From the NCBI GenBank assembly GCA_041944835.1, contig CP145879.1, positions 248,001-312,000 on the forward strand: a stretch of DNA of 64,000 nucleotides, read 5' to 3'. The notes below the pieces were generated by a model. That model was not told the origin of the DNA. It ran no database searches and saw only the letters and a program-made list of their open reading frames with translations. The translations under genes and the position numbers were made by a program. Positions 1 to 10,009 of this stretch are shown piece by piece. The stretch's first letter is position 1, and the number at the start of each line of letters is the position of its first letter. Source of the DNA: Dasytiphilus stammeri_K. Lineage in GTDB: Bacteria; Pseudomonadota; Gammaproteobacteria; Enterobacterales; Enterobacteriaceae.

Positions 1-3000
1 TATTAATCGACGTTTACCTTTAGTTTCTTTTCCAAAAGAAACTATTCCTTGAGTTTCAGCTAGTATCGCAGGTTCTTTTGGACGACGAGCTTCAAAAAGA
101 TCTGCCACACGAGGTAATCCTCCAGTAATATCTTTGGTTACTACTGATTCTTGAGGTACTCTTGCTAGAGTATCTCCCGCATTTACCCATATATTATCTT
201 CAAGCTGAACAATTGCTTTGCCAGGAAGAAAATATTGTGCTGGCATGTCGGTACCAGGTAAAAGCACTTCTTGACCGTCTTTATTTAAAATCTTTAATGC
301 TGGCCTCAAATCTTTGCTTCCAGAAGGACGTTCTGCTGTATCTAAAACTACGATAGAAGATAAACCTGTTAACTCATCAGTTTGACGAATAATCGTTTGC
401 CCATCAATCATATCTGTAAAATTAATTAAACCACTGACCTCAGTTATGATAGGCATGGTATGTGGGTCCCAATTAGAGATTATTTCACCAGAATTAACCA
501 TTTCTTCACTTTCTTTACTTAGAATAGCTCCATAAGGTACTTTATAATTTTCTTTAGTACGACCTAATTCATCAATTATTTTTAATTCTACATTTCTAGA
601 TGTAATAACTAATTTACCCTGAGAATTTTTGACAAATTTCGCATTAATTAATTTTAACCGTCCATTATTTTTGACTTCAATACTTGATTCTGCTGCCGAA
701 CGTGAAGCAGCACCTCCTATATGAAAGGTACGCATAGTTAATTGTGTACCCGGTTCCCCAATCGATTGAGCTGCTATAACTCCTACAGCTTCACCTTTAT
801 TAATCAAATGTCCTCGTGCTAGATCTCTACCATAACAGTAAGCACATACTCCAAAATTAGTGTTACAAGTTACTACCGAACGAACTTTTACATGATCTAT
901 GAAATTATTTTCTAATAACTCACATAATTTTTCATTCAATAATGTATTACGTGAAACTAATATATTATTACTATTGGTTTTCAATATGTCTTCTGCAGTT
1001 ACACGACCTAATACTCTTTCTCGAAGAGATTCCTTAATTTCACCTCCTTCAATTACTGGATTCATTACAATACCCTCAAGGGTATTACAATCATCTTCAG
1101 TTACAACTAAATCCTGTGCTACATCAACTAATCTACGAGTTAAATATCCCGAATTTGCAGTTTTTAAAGCAGTATCTGCTAATCCTTTACGAGCTCCATG
1201 GGTAGAAATGAAATATTGAAGTACATTAAGACCTTCACGAAAATTAACGGTAATTGGAGTTTCAATAATAGAACCATCTGGTTTTGCCATCAAACCACGT
1301 ATTCCAGCTAACTGACGTATTTGTGCCGCTGAACCTCGAGCACCTGAATCGGCCATCATAAAAATACTGTTAAAAGATGTTTGTATTTCTTCTTTACCTA
1401 TACTATTTTTGACTTTTTCTATGGAAAGATTTTCCATCATCGATTTAGCAATACGTTCATTTGCAGTTGCCCAAATATCTATTACTTTATTATAGCGTTC
1501 TCCTGCCGTTACTAAACCTGAATTAAATTGATCTTGAATAGCTGCTACTTCTTTTTCGGCTTCTTTGACGATTTCTCCTTTATTATTTGGAATAACCATA
1601 TCATCAATTCCAACTGATGCTCCAGAACGAGTAGCATAAGCAAAACCGCGGTACATAATTTGATCAGCAAATAAAACCGTTTGTTTTAATCCTAAAAGGC
1701 GATAACATGCATTTAATAAATTAGAGATAGATTTTTTTTCCAAAGTTTGATTAACTAGATGGTATGGTAGACCTTTAGGTACAATTATCCAAAAAATAGC
1801 TCTACCAATAGTAGTATCTACTAAATTGGTTTTTTCTAAGAAAGATCCTTCGTTATCTATAATAGATTCTGTAATTCTCACTTTTACACGAGCATGTAGT
1901 TCTGCTAAACCGGATTGATAAATATGCTCAGCTTCTTTAGGACCTGTTAATATCATACCTTCTCCCTTAGCATTCACTTTATCTCTAGTCATATAATATA
2001 AACCTAAAACTACATCTTGAGATGGAACGATAATGGGTTCTCCGTTAGCAGGAGAAAGAATATTATTAGTAGACATCATCAAAGCGCGAGCTTCCAACTG
2101 TGCTTCTAATGTTAATGGAACATGAACTGCCATTTGATCTCCGTCAAAATCTGCATTATATGCAGCACAAACTAGTGGATGAAGTTGAATTGCTTTTCCT
2201 TCAATTAAAACCGGTTCAAAAGCTTGAATTCCTAGTCTATGTAAGGTTGGAGCTCTATTTAATAATACAGGATGTTGACTAATTACATCTTCCAGGATAT
2301 CCCATACTATTGCTTCTTCTTTTTCGACCATTTTTTTTGCAGCTTTTATAGTAGTCGCTAATCCTTCAAATTCTAATCTCCCATAAATAAAAGGTTTAAA
2401 TAATTCTAATGCCATTTTTTTGGGTAAACCACATTGATGCAAACGTAAATAAGGGCCGACTGTAATAACTGAACGACCTGAATAATCAACACGTTTACCT
2501 AATAAATTCTGTCTAAATCTTCCCTGTTTGCCTTTAATCATATCTGCTAGAGATTTTAAAGCACGTTTATTAGAACCTGTAATAGCACGAGTACGTCGAC
2601 CATTATCTAGAAGAGCATCAACGGCTTCTTGTAACATTCTCTTTTCATTTCGCACAATGATATCTGGAGCTGCTAATTCTAATAATCTTTTCAATCTATT
2701 ATTACGATTAATAACACGACGATATAGATCGTTTAAGTCTGAAGTTGCAAAACGACCTCCATCTAAAGGGACTAAGGGACGTAAATCGGGAGGTAAAACT
2801 GGTAAAACACTTAAAATCATCCATTCCGGTTTATTACCAGATTGTATAAAAGATTCTAATATCTTAATACGCTTAGCTAATTTTTTACGCTTATTTTCAG
2901 ACGTACTAATTTCAATTTCTTCACGAAGTTGTTTACACTCACTGGGGATATTCATATTTCTTAATAAATGCTGAATGGCTTCAGCCCCCATTTTTGCTTC

Positions 3001-3531
3001 AAATTCATCACCAAAATTTTCTACAGCTTCAAAATATTGCTTTTCAGTTAAAATTTGACCCCGTTCTAAATTGCTGATTCCTTCCTCTACAATTACATAT
3101 GATTCAAAATATAAAATACGTTCTATATCACGAAGCTGCATATCTAATAATAAACCTATTCGTGATGGCAAAGATTTTAAAAACCAAATATGTGCTATAG
3201 GAGAAGCAAGTTCTATATGCCCCATTCGTTCCCTACGTACTTTAGTTTGTGTCACTTCAACACCACATTTTTCACAGATTACACCTCTATGTTTTAGACG
3301 TTTATATTTTCCACATAAACATTCATAATCTTTGATTGGCCCAAAAATGCGTGCACAGAATAAACCATCACGTTCTGGTTTAAACGTACGATAATTAATT
3401 GTTTCTGGTTTTTTAACTTCGCCAAACGACCAAGAACGAATAATCTCTGGCGATGCTAAAGAAATTTTTATTGTGTCAAATTCTTGAGTTTTACCTTGTT
3501 GCGACTTTATAAGTTTTAGCAAGTCTTTCAC
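1..3531 (-). CDS. rpoC: RNA polymerase subunit beta' (partial, 3' end outside window)
   Basis: Largest subunit of core RNA polymerase, carrying the catalytic magnesium site. The reading frame is open for 1177 codons from a GTG start at 3531 to the window edge. The start is supported by the RpoC-type N-terminus MKDLLKLIKSQ and by an AGGAG ribosome binding site just upstream. Visible landmarks are the N-terminal zinc-ribbon cysteines (CLCG and CEKC, about residues 70-88), the catalytic NADFDGD motif (about residue 460), and a second zinc site containing CAYC late in the protein. The fragment stops inside the conserved FGKETKGKRRL segment, so roughly 230 residues lie outside. It follows rpoB by 57 bp in the same direction. 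Only the window boundary makes it partial; I see no internal break. Confidence 0.98.
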   Translation of the reverse strand, partial: MKDLLKLIKSQQGKTQEFDTIKISLASPEIIRSWSFGEVKKPETINYRTFKPERDGLFCARIFGPIKDYECLCGKYKRLKHRGVICEKCGVEVTQTKVRRERMGHIELASPIAHIWFLKSLPSRIGLLLDMQLRDIERILYFESYVIVEEGISNLERGQILTEKQYFEAVENFGDEFEAKMGAEAIQHLLRNMNIPSECKQLREEIEISTSENKRKKLAKRIKILESFIQSGNKPEWMILSVLPVLPPDLRPLVPLDGGRFATSDLNDLYRRVINRNNRLKRLLELAAPDIIVRNEKRMLQEAVDALLDNGRRTRAITGSNKRALKSLADMIKGKQGRFRQNLLGKRVDYSGRSVITVGPYLRLHQCGLPKKMALELFKPFIYGRLEFEGLATTIKAAKKMVEKEEAIVWDILEDVISQHPVLLNRAPTLHRLGIQAFEPVLIEGKAIQLHPLVCAAYNADFDGDQMAVHVPLTLEAQLEARALMMSTNNILSPANGEPIIVPSQDVVLGLYYMTRDKVNAKGEGMILTGPKEAEHIYQSGLAELHARVKVRITESIIDNEGSFLEKTNLVDTTIGRAIFWIIVPKGLPYHLVNQTLEKKSISNLLNACYRLLGLKQTVLFADQIMYRGFAYATRSGASVGIDDMVIPNNKGEIVKEAEKEVAAIQDQFNSGLVTAGERYNKVIDIWATANERIAKSMMENLSIEKVKNSIGKEEIQTSFNSIFMMADSGARGSAAQIRQLAGIRGLMAKPDGSIIETPITVNFREGLNVLQYFISTHGARKGLADTALKTANSGYLTRRLVDVAQDLVVTEDDCNTLEGIVMNPVIEGGEIKESLRERVLGRVTAEDILKTNSNNILVSRNTLLNEKLCELLENNFIDHVKVRSVVTCNTNFGVCAYCYGRDLARGHLINKGEAVGVIAAQSIGEPGTQLTMRTFHIGGAASRSAAESSIEVKNNGRLKLINAKFVKNSQGKLVITSRNVELKIIDELGRTKENYKVPYGAILSKESEEMVNSGEIISNWDPHTMPIITEVSGLINFTDMIDGQTIIRQTDELTGLSSIVVLDTAERPSGSKDLRPALKILNKDGQEVLLPGTDMPAQYFLPGKAIVQLEDNIWVNAGDTLARVPQESVVTKDITGGLPRVADLFEARRPKEPAILAETQGIVSFGKETKGKRRLI

Positions 3532-3588
3532 AAATCAACTCCTACTGTATAAATAATATAGCTTTTTCAATAATTTATTATTGAACAT

Positions 3589-6500
3589 TTATTGCTTATC
3601 TTCTAATTCTATATTTATTCCTAATGATTTAATTTCTTTTAGCAGAACGTTAAACGATTCAGGCATACCTGGCTCCATTTCATGATTAGCATTTACAATA
3701 TTTTTATACATTTTGGTTCTACCATTAACATCATCAGATTTAATAGTAAGCATTTCTTGCAGAGTGTAAGCTGCTCCATATGCTTCTAAAGCCCAAACTT
3801 CCATCTCACCAAAACGTTGTCCACCAAATTGTGCTTTACCACCTAAAGGTTGTTGTGTAACTAAACTATAAGAACCAGTAGAACGAGCATGCATTTTATC
3901 ATCAACTAAATGATTTAATTTCAACATATACATATATCCAACTGTAACAGGACGTTCAAACTTTTCTCCCGTACGTCCATCAAATAAAGTAATTTGACCA
4001 GATATAGGTAGATCTGCTAACTGCAGCATTTCTTTAATTTCTGCTTCAGTAGCTCCATCAAAAACCGGTGTGGCAACAGGTAGCCCTTTTCTAAAATTTT
4101 TGGTTAATTGTAGGATTTCTGAATCCGAAAAAGTATTGAAATCTACTTTCTTTCTTAAATTGGTCCCTATATTATACACTTTTTTAATAAACTCACGGTA
4201 AATGGCTGCTGATGTGTTTTGTTTTAATAAAATATTAATTTTTTCTCCAATTCCTTTAGCTGCCATTCCTAAATGAGTTTCTAGAATTTGACCAATGTTC
4301 ATTCTCGATGGAACACCTAAAGGATTTAAGATGATATCTACTGGAACACCATTTTCATCATAAGGCATATCTTCGATAGGATTGATTTTAGATATTACTC
4401 CTTTATTACCATGTCGACCAGCAATCTTATCTCCCAGTTGAATTGGACGTTTTACTGCTAAGTAAACTTTCACTACTTTTAATACTCCTGGAGCTAAATC
4501 ATCACCCTCAGTAATTTTATTATATTTATCTTCATACTCAGATTTTAAGTTATTTGTTATCTGACTAAATTGTGTCACTAGGTAATTTAATTCTTTTTGT
4601 TTCTTTTCATTCTCTAAATAAATATTTGATAAATTTTCCATTTTTAAAAAATTCAACTTTTCCTTGAACATTCCCGATGATAATAATAAATCTTTTATAG
4701 TGGATTCGAACTGTTTTTGTAAAAATTTTAATTGCTCTGAATAATCCTTTTTTGCTTGACTAATTAACATTTGTTCTATTTCAATACTTCTCTTGTCTTT
4801 TTCTAAACCCTCACGACTAAATATTTGTACATCAATTACTGAACCTGATACCCCATTGGGAACACGTAGAGAAGAATCTTTAACATCTGAAGCTTTTTCT
4901 CCGAAAATCGCTCTTAATAGTTTTTCTTCAGGTGTTAATTGAGTTTCACCTTTAGGTGTAACTTTTCCTACCAAAATATCACCGCCCGAAACCTCAGCTC
5001 CAATATAAACCATTCCCGATTCATCTAATTTTGATAATGCTGTTTCACTAACATTTGGTATATCTGATGTAATTTCTTCTGCACCTAATTTAGTATCACG
5101 ACAAATACAAGATAATTCCTGAATATGAATGCTAGTAAAAAAATCTTCATGCACTAGACGTTCAGAAATAAGAATTGAATCTTCAAAATTATAACCATGC
5201 CATGGCATAAATGCTACTCGCATATTGTGACCCAGTGCAAGTTCTCCTAGATCAATAGATGGTCCATCCGCTAAAATATCTCCCTGATTTACTAATTCAC
5301 CTACTGATACACAAGGCTTATGATTAATACATGTATTTTGATTTGAACGAGCATATTTCATTAAATTATAGATATCAATTCCTGTTGTACCTTCAGTTAT
5401 TTCCTCGTATTTGACTTTAACTATAATTTTAGATGCATCCACATATTCTATTTTTCCACCACGTTGAGCAGTTACTGAAACTCCGGAATCAATAGCTACA
5501 GTTCTTTCCATCCCTGTACCTACTAAAGGTTTTTCTGCTCGTAATGTGGGTACTGCTTGACGTTGCATATTTGCTCCCATTAAAGCACGATTAGCATCAT
5601 CATGTTCTAGAAATGGTATAAGCGATGCTCCTACCGATACTAATTGCTGAGGAGCAATATCAACATAATTAATTAGTTTACGATTGCATAAAGCCGATTC
5701 CCCTTTCACACGACAAGCTAAAACCTCTTCTTTAAAAAAAGAATTTTCGTCTACAGGAGCATTTGCAGGGGCAATAATATAATTAGCTTCTTGCATTGCC
5801 GAGAGATAATGAATTTCATCCATTACTTTTCCTTTCTGTACTACTCGATATGGAGTTTCCAGAAAACCATATTCATTTGTTTGAGCATATACTGATAAAG
5901 AATTAATTAAACCAATATTTGGTCCTTCTGGAGTTTCTATAGGACATAGTCTACCATAATGACTTGGATGAACATCTCTCACTTCAAATCCAGCTCTTTC
6001 TCTGGTTAATCCTCCGGGTCCTAAAGCTGAAATGCGACGTTTATGAGTTACTTCGGATAAAGGATTTGTTTGATCCATGAATTGAGACAACTGACTTGAA
6101 ATAAAAAACTCTTTTATAGCAGCGGAAATAGGTTTTGCATTGACCAAATCTTGCGGCGTTAGATTATCGTTTTCTACGGTGGCTGCAGATAATCTCTCTT
6201 TTACTGCTCGTTCTAAACGAATCAAACCCATACGAAATTGATTTTCAATCATTTCACCGACTGAACGAATTCTACGATTTCCTAAATGATCTATATCATC
6301 TATTGATCCTTTACCATTACGAATACTAATTAGTTTTTTTATAACATTTATAATATCCTGCGGGGTTAAAATTAATGAACGTTGAATATCTTCGTTATTT
6401 ACTGAAACATTTAATTTCATACGTCCTACTGCTGATAAATCATATTTTTCTTCGGAAAAAAATAGATTTTTGAATAAAATATCAGCATTATCTCCAGTTG

Positions 6501-7641
6501 GAGGTTCTCCAGGACGCATTACACGATAAATTTCTGTTAAAGCACTCGATTTATCAATAGAAGAATCAATCCTTATAGTTTCTGAAATATAAGATCCATG
6601 ATCCAGATCATTAGTAAATATCGTATAAATAAACTTATATTCCATTTTACTAATTTTATCTAATAATTCTAATGATAATTTAGTATTTGCACTACAAATT
6701 AATTCTCCATTTAGAGGATTAAAGTAATCTTTAGCCACTACTTTACCTATCAGATATTCTCTGGGAACATCAATTTCTTTTAAATTATCTTTTTTTAAAA
6801 GACGAATATGTTTAGACGTAACACGTCTACCTTTTTCAACATAGATAATACCATTGGATTCAATATTAAAAGGAAGAGTTTCTCCCAGTAACCTCTCCGG
6901 AATTAATTCCATTTTAAATTGATTATTTTTAATTTTAAATAGTGTTTTATCAAAAAAAATATCAAGAATATCTTCAGTAGTATAATTCATAGCACGTAAA
7001 ATGACAGTAACTGGTAATTTACGGCGTCTATCTATTCGAAGAAACAGATGATCTCTAGGATCAAATTCAAAATCTAACCATGATCCTCGATATGGGATAA
7101 TACGTGCATTATATAAAACTTTTCCTGAAGAATGAGTTTTTCCTTTATCACTATCAAAAAAAACTCCTGGACTTCGATGTAATTGCGAAACTACTACTCT
7201 TTCAATTCCATTAATAACAAAAGTACCATTTTTTGTCATAAGAGGAATTTCTCCCATATATACTTCCTGTTCTTTGATTGACTTAATATCAATCTTTTCC
7301 GAACTAGTAGATTCTTTATCATATCTTACTAAACGTACTACAACACGTAAAGAAGCTGAAAAAGTTAATCCTCGCATTTGACAATCTTTTACATTAAAAA
7401 TCGGATTACCTAATCGATAATTAACATATTGCAATTCATAATTACAATTATGACTTTTAATAGGAAAAATAGAACGAAATGCCGCTTCTAAACCCGAATG
7501 ATTTTTATGATCTTGAGATACAAATTTTTGAAACGAATCGAGCTGGATAGAAAGAAGATAGGGAACATCTAATAAGAGTGAACGTTTACCAAAATCCTTA
7601 CGAATACGTTTTTTTTCTGTATGGGAATAAAATTCAGCCAT
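3589..7641 (-). CDS. rpoB: RNA polymerase subunit beta
   Basis: Second large subunit of core RNA polymerase; with RpoC it forms the active-site cleft. At 1350 aa it is slightly longer than the E. coli protein (1342). The N-terminus YSHTEKKRIRKDFGKRS, the rifampicin-pocket segment SQLSQFMDQTNPLSE with unmutated D, H and S positions, and the C-terminus SLGINIELED are all canonical. The segment around residues 990-1060, an enterobacterial lineage-specific insertion, is the most diverged and lysine-rich part. It follows rplL across a 125 bp spacer that holds a hairpin and is followed by rpoC. High confidence. Confidence 0.99.
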   Translation of the reverse strand: MAEFYSHTEKKRIRKDFGKRSLLLDVPYLLSIQLDSFQKFVSQDHKNHSGLEAAFRSIFPIKSHNCNYELQYVNYRLGNPIFNVKDCQMRGLTFSASLRVVVRLVRYDKESTSSEKIDIKSIKEQEVYMGEIPLMTKNGTFVINGIERVVVSQLHRSPGVFFDSDKGKTHSSGKVLYNARIIPYRGSWLDFEFDPRDHLFLRIDRRRKLPVTVILRAMNYTTEDILDIFFDKTLFKIKNNQFKMELIPERLLGETLPFNIESNGIIYVEKGRRVTSKHIRLLKKDNLKEIDVPREYLIGKVVAKDYFNPLNGELICSANTKLSLELLDKISKMEYKFIYTIFTNDLDHGSYISETIRIDSSIDKSSALTEIYRVMRPGEPPTGDNADILFKNLFFSEEKYDLSAVGRMKLNVSVNNEDIQRSLILTPQDIINVIKKLISIRNGKGSIDDIDHLGNRRIRSVGEMIENQFRMGLIRLERAVKERLSAATVENDNLTPQDLVNAKPISAAIKEFFISSQLSQFMDQTNPLSEVTHKRRISALGPGGLTRERAGFEVRDVHPSHYGRLCPIETPEGPNIGLINSLSVYAQTNEYGFLETPYRVVQKGKVMDEIHYLSAMQEANYIIAPANAPVDENSFFKEEVLACRVKGESALCNRKLINYVDIAPQQLVSVGASLIPFLEHDDANRALMGANMQRQAVPTLRAEKPLVGTGMERTVAIDSGVSVTAQRGGKIEYVDASKIIVKVKYEEITEGTTGIDIYNLMKYARSNQNTCINHKPCVSVGELVNQGDILADGPSIDLGELALGHNMRVAFMPWHGYNFEDSILISERLVHEDFFTSIHIQELSCICRDTKLGAEEITSDIPNVSETALSKLDESGMVYIGAEVSGGDILVGKVTPKGETQLTPEEKLLRAIFGEKASDVKDSSLRVPNGVSGSVIDVQIFSREGLEKDKRSIEIEQMLISQAKKDYSEQLKFLQKQFESTIKDLLLSSGMFKEKLNFLKMENLSNIYLENEKKQKELNYLVTQFSQITNNLKSEYEDKYNKITEGDDLAPGVLKVVKVYLAVKRPIQLGDKIAGRHGNKGVISKINPIEDMPYDENGVPVDIILNPLGVPSRMNIGQILETHLGMAAKGIGEKINILLKQNTSAAIYREFIKKVYNIGTNLRKKVDFNTFSDSEILQLTKNFRKGLPVATPVFDGATEAEIKEMLQLADLPISGQITLFDGRTGEKFERPVTVGYMYMLKLNHLVDDKMHARSTGSYSLVTQQPLGGKAQFGGQRFGEMEVWALEAYGAAYTLQEMLTIKSDDVNGRTKMYKNIVNANHEMEPGMPESFNVLLKEIKSLGINIELEDKQ

Positions 7642-7697
7642 AAATTTTGGAGTTCCTTAGCTAATTGTTTTGACAATAAACCATAAGGTAGAAATAG

Positions 7698-7723
7698 GCG
7701 GGGTATATTATTGTTTTCCCCGC
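7698..7723 (-). terminator. rplL-rpoB intergenic hairpin, probable partial attenuator
   Basis: A perfect 6-bp GC inverted repeat (GCGGGG / CCCCGC) encloses a 14-nt AT-rich loop in the rplL-rpoB spacer. In the minus-strand transcript it is followed only by a mixed CUAUUU stretch, so termination would be weak. In E. coli the same spacer holds an attenuator that lowers rpoBC transcription relative to the ribosomal protein genes. The GC stem stands out sharply in an AT-rich spacer, which suggests it is selected. Confidence 0.6.
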
Positions 7724-7766
7724 GCTAATGTTATACCATACATTAGATAGATATTAATTAAATTAC

Positions 7767-8144
7767 TTATTTAAGTTCAATAGAAGCACCAGCTTCTTCC
7801 AAAGATTTTTTGATAGTATTAGCGTTATCTTTACTGATACCTTCTTTAATTACAACTGGTGCAGATTCAACCAAATCTTTAGCATCCTTTAATCCTAAGG
7901 CTGTTATTGCTCTTACTGCTTTAATTACAGCAATTTTATTCTTACCAATTGCAGTTAAAACAACATCAAATTCGGTTTTTTCTTCAATTTCCTCAGTGGT
8001 TGATCCTTGTGAAGTAATAGAAGGAACGGATAAAGTAGCTGAAACCCCAAACTTTTCTTCTATAGCAGAAACCAAATCTGTAATTTCCATTACAGACATT
8101 TTTGCAATAGTTTGTATAATATCTTCTTTAGTGATAATAGACAT
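7767..8144 (-). CDS. rplL: 50S ribosomal protein L7/L12
   Basis: Stalk protein of the large ribosomal subunit, which recruits translation factors through its C-terminal domain. The 125 aa fit the family (E. coli 121). The N-terminal dimerisation helix (about 1-33), a hinge that here is rich in S, T and E instead of the usual alanine, and the C-terminal domain with KTEFDVVL, KIAVIKAVR and GLKDAKDLVE are all visible. It lies 83 bp downstream of rplJ in the classic rplKAJL-rpoBC order. The hinge composition is unusual but agrees with AT-biased drift. Confidence 0.98.
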   Translation of the reverse strand: MSIITKEDIIQTIAKMSVMEITDLVSAIEEKFGVSATLSVPSITSQGSTTEEIEEKTEFDVVLTAIGKNKIAVIKAVRAITALGLKDAKDLVESAPVVIKEGISKDNANTIKKSLEEAGASIELK

Positions 8145-8227
8145 AATAATTATTATTCCTAATAGTCAGTAATAATTTATAAATTAGCCCAAAATAATAA
8201 ATAATAAATAAAATGATCATTTATTAT

Positions 8228-8746
8228 CTATGTTACATCAGTCGCTACATCCATATTTTTTTTATTCCGATATAATATAAGAGTTCTAATTAATTTACCA
8301 ATAGCTGCTTCTTGTAGAGCTCTTATAAAACTTACTAATGCTTCTTCGTAAGTTGGAAGTTTTGCTAAATAGTCTATTTCTTTTTCGGTTAGCATTAATT
8401 TTCCTTCAAACAATGCAGCTTTAACTTTGAATGTTAGATTATTTTTAGCAAATTCCTTTAATAATCGAGCTGCAGCTCCTGGATGTTTATAAGCAAAAGC
8501 AATTAGTGTAGGACCACTAAACAATTCTTCTAAATTTTCAAAAGATGTTCCCTTCACAATAAGGCGCAATAAAGTATTGCGTACCACATGCATAGTTACA
8601 CTAATTTCACGACCTGCTTTCCGCAAAATATTCATTTTATTTACTATTATTCCACTATTTTCTGCTAATACTACGGAGACAGCTTTTTTTGCTTTTTCAT
8701 TTAATTCTTTTACAATAGCTTGTTTTGCTTTTAATTTTAATGCCAT
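8228..8746 (-). CDS. rplJ: 50S ribosomal protein L10
   Basis: Base of the ribosomal stalk, which anchors L7/L12 dimers to the 23S rRNA GTPase centre. The protein is 172 aa (E. coli 165). The N-terminus MALKLKAKQAIVKELNEKA and the HVVRNTLLRL and AFAYKHPGAAARLL segments are family-typical. The C-terminal helix that binds L12 is present but ends in a lysine/asparagine-rich tail. A good ribosome binding site (CTGGAG) precedes the ATG. The short upstream leader contains two small hairpins that may be a shrunken L10 autoregulatory site. Confidence 0.98.
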   Translation of the reverse strand: MALKLKAKQAIVKELNEKAKKAVSVVLAENSGIIVNKMNILRKAGREISVTMHVVRNTLLRLIVKGTSFENLEELFSGPTLIAFAYKHPGAAARLLKEFAKNNLTFKVKAALFEGKLMLTEKEIDYLAKLPTYEEALVSFIRALQEAAIGKLIRTLILYRNKKNMDVATDVT

Positions 8747-8772
8747 TATTATTTTTACTCCAGTAATAATGT

Positions 8773-8809
8773 TAACTTAAAATGAAGTTACGGTACGACG
8801 ATTTTGTCG
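8773..8809 (-). promoter_or_regulatory. possible rplJL leader hairpins
   Basis: The 89 bp between rplA and rplJ contain two small inverted repeats: TAACTT/AAGTTA at 8773-8790 and CGAC/GTCG at 8796-8809. In enterics the rplJ leader binds the L10-L12 complex for autogenous control. The position fits, but the leader is much shorter than the classical one and the stems are weak, so this may be chance in AT-rich DNA. Confidence 0.25.
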
Positions 8810-8835
8810 CTAGGCATAATATCTGAGGTTTTTAT

Positions 8836-9537
8836 TCAAACTCTTAAACTTAAACTAGATTGATCTATAGTTATACCTCCTCCCATAGTACTAGATAAGT
8901 GAACTTTTTTAATATATAAACTCTTTGTCTGAGACGGTTTAACTTTTATAAGGGCTTCCAATAAACATTCTAAATTTTCTTTAAGATGAACAGATGAAAA
9001 ATCTATTTTTCCTATAGAAGTATGAATAATACCGTACTTGTCATTTCGATAATGAATTTGTCCCTTCTTAACTTTTTTCACGGTTTCACTAATATTAGTA
9101 GTAACCGTTCCCATTTTAGGATTCGGCATTAATCCTCTTGGTCCTAAAATTGAACCTAATTGACTCACTAAGGGCATTGCATCAGGTGATGCAATAATAA
9201 CGTCAAAATTTATTTTTCCGGCTTTAATTATGTTAGCTAATTCATTCATTCCCACTAATTCAGCCCCTGCTTCTTTTGCAGTAATTACATTTTCTCCTTG
9301 AGTAAATACAGCTACTCTTGGGACTTTACCAATACCATGTGGTAAAAGTACATTTCCACGAATACCCTGATGACTTTTACGTACATCAATTTCCAAATTG
9401 ATAGCAACATCAACGCTTTCAATAAAATTAGCACTGGCTAATTCTTTTAAAAGAATCACCGCTTCTTCAAAGGAATACTGCTTATTTTTATTTATTTTAT
9501 CACGAATAACCATCTGGCGCTTAAACAATTTAGACAT
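8836..9537 (-). CDS. rplA: 50S ribosomal protein L1
   Basis: Forms the mobile L1 stalk of the large subunit and helps release deacylated tRNA; in enterics it also represses rplKA translation. At 233 aa it matches the family (E. coli 234). Signature segments are VDVAINLEIDVRKSHQGIRG near residue 45, the LGPRGLMPNPKMGTVT loop near residue 130, and the C-terminal SSTMGGGI. It starts 2 bp after rplK, indicating translational coupling. The nusG-rplK spacer is only about 38 bp, leaving little room for the usual L1 operator. Confidence 0.98.
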   Translation of the reverse strand: MSKLFKRQMVIRDKINKNKQYSFEEAVILLKELASANFIESVDVAINLEIDVRKSHQGIRGNVLLPHGIGKVPRVAVFTQGENVITAKEAGAELVGMNELANIIKAGKINFDVIIASPDAMPLVSQLGSILGPRGLMPNPKMGTVTTNISETVKKVKKGQIHYRNDKYGIIHTSIGKIDFSSVHLKENLECLLEALIKVKPSQTKSLYIKKVHLSSTMGGGITIDQSSLSLRV

Positions 9538-9539
9538 AT

Positions 9540-9971
9540 TTAATCCTTTATTATATTCAACCCCATTGAAATAGCTGTACCTTCAATACATCGAATCATA
9601 GCTTCAATATTAGCTCCAGTTAAATCAGCAGATTTAGCTTCTGCTATTTCACGAAGTTGTTTATAAGTTATATCACCAATTTTTTCTTTCTTTGGTTTAC
9701 TAGATCCTAATGCAATTCCAGCAGCTTTTTTTAATAAAGCAACAGCAGGAGGAGTTTTTATGACAAATGTAAAAGAACGATCGGAATAAACTGTAATAAT
9801 TACAGGAAGTGGTAACCCTTTTTCATAACTTTCAGTTTCACTATTAAAAGACTTACAAAATTCCATAATATTTACTCCTTTTTGACCTAAAGCTGGTCCA
9901 ACAGGAGGAGTGGGATTAGCCATGCCAGCAGCAATTTGCAATTTTACATAAGCTTGTACTTTTTTAGCCAT
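9540..9971 (-). CDS. rplK: 50S ribosomal protein L11
   Basis: Part of the GTPase-associated centre of the large subunit; needed for factor binding and, where RelA exists, for sensing uncharged tRNA. The 143 aa protein begins MAKKVQAYVKLQIAAGMA and contains the proline-rich PTPPVGPALGQKGVNIMEF hinge and the RNA-binding C-terminal domain (LTGANIEAMIRCIEGTA). It sits between nusG and rplA in the standard order. Confidence 0.99.
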   Translation of the reverse strand: MAKKVQAYVKLQIAAGMANPTPPVGPALGQKGVNIMEFCKSFNSETESYEKGLPLPVIITVYSDRSFTFVIKTPPAVALLKKAAGIALGSSKPKKEKIGDITYKQLREIAEAKSADLTGANIEAMIRCIEGTAISMGLNIIKD

Positions 9972-10009
9972 TTTATTTCCTTAAATCAAAATAAGTAAAG
10001 TAGTAAAAA

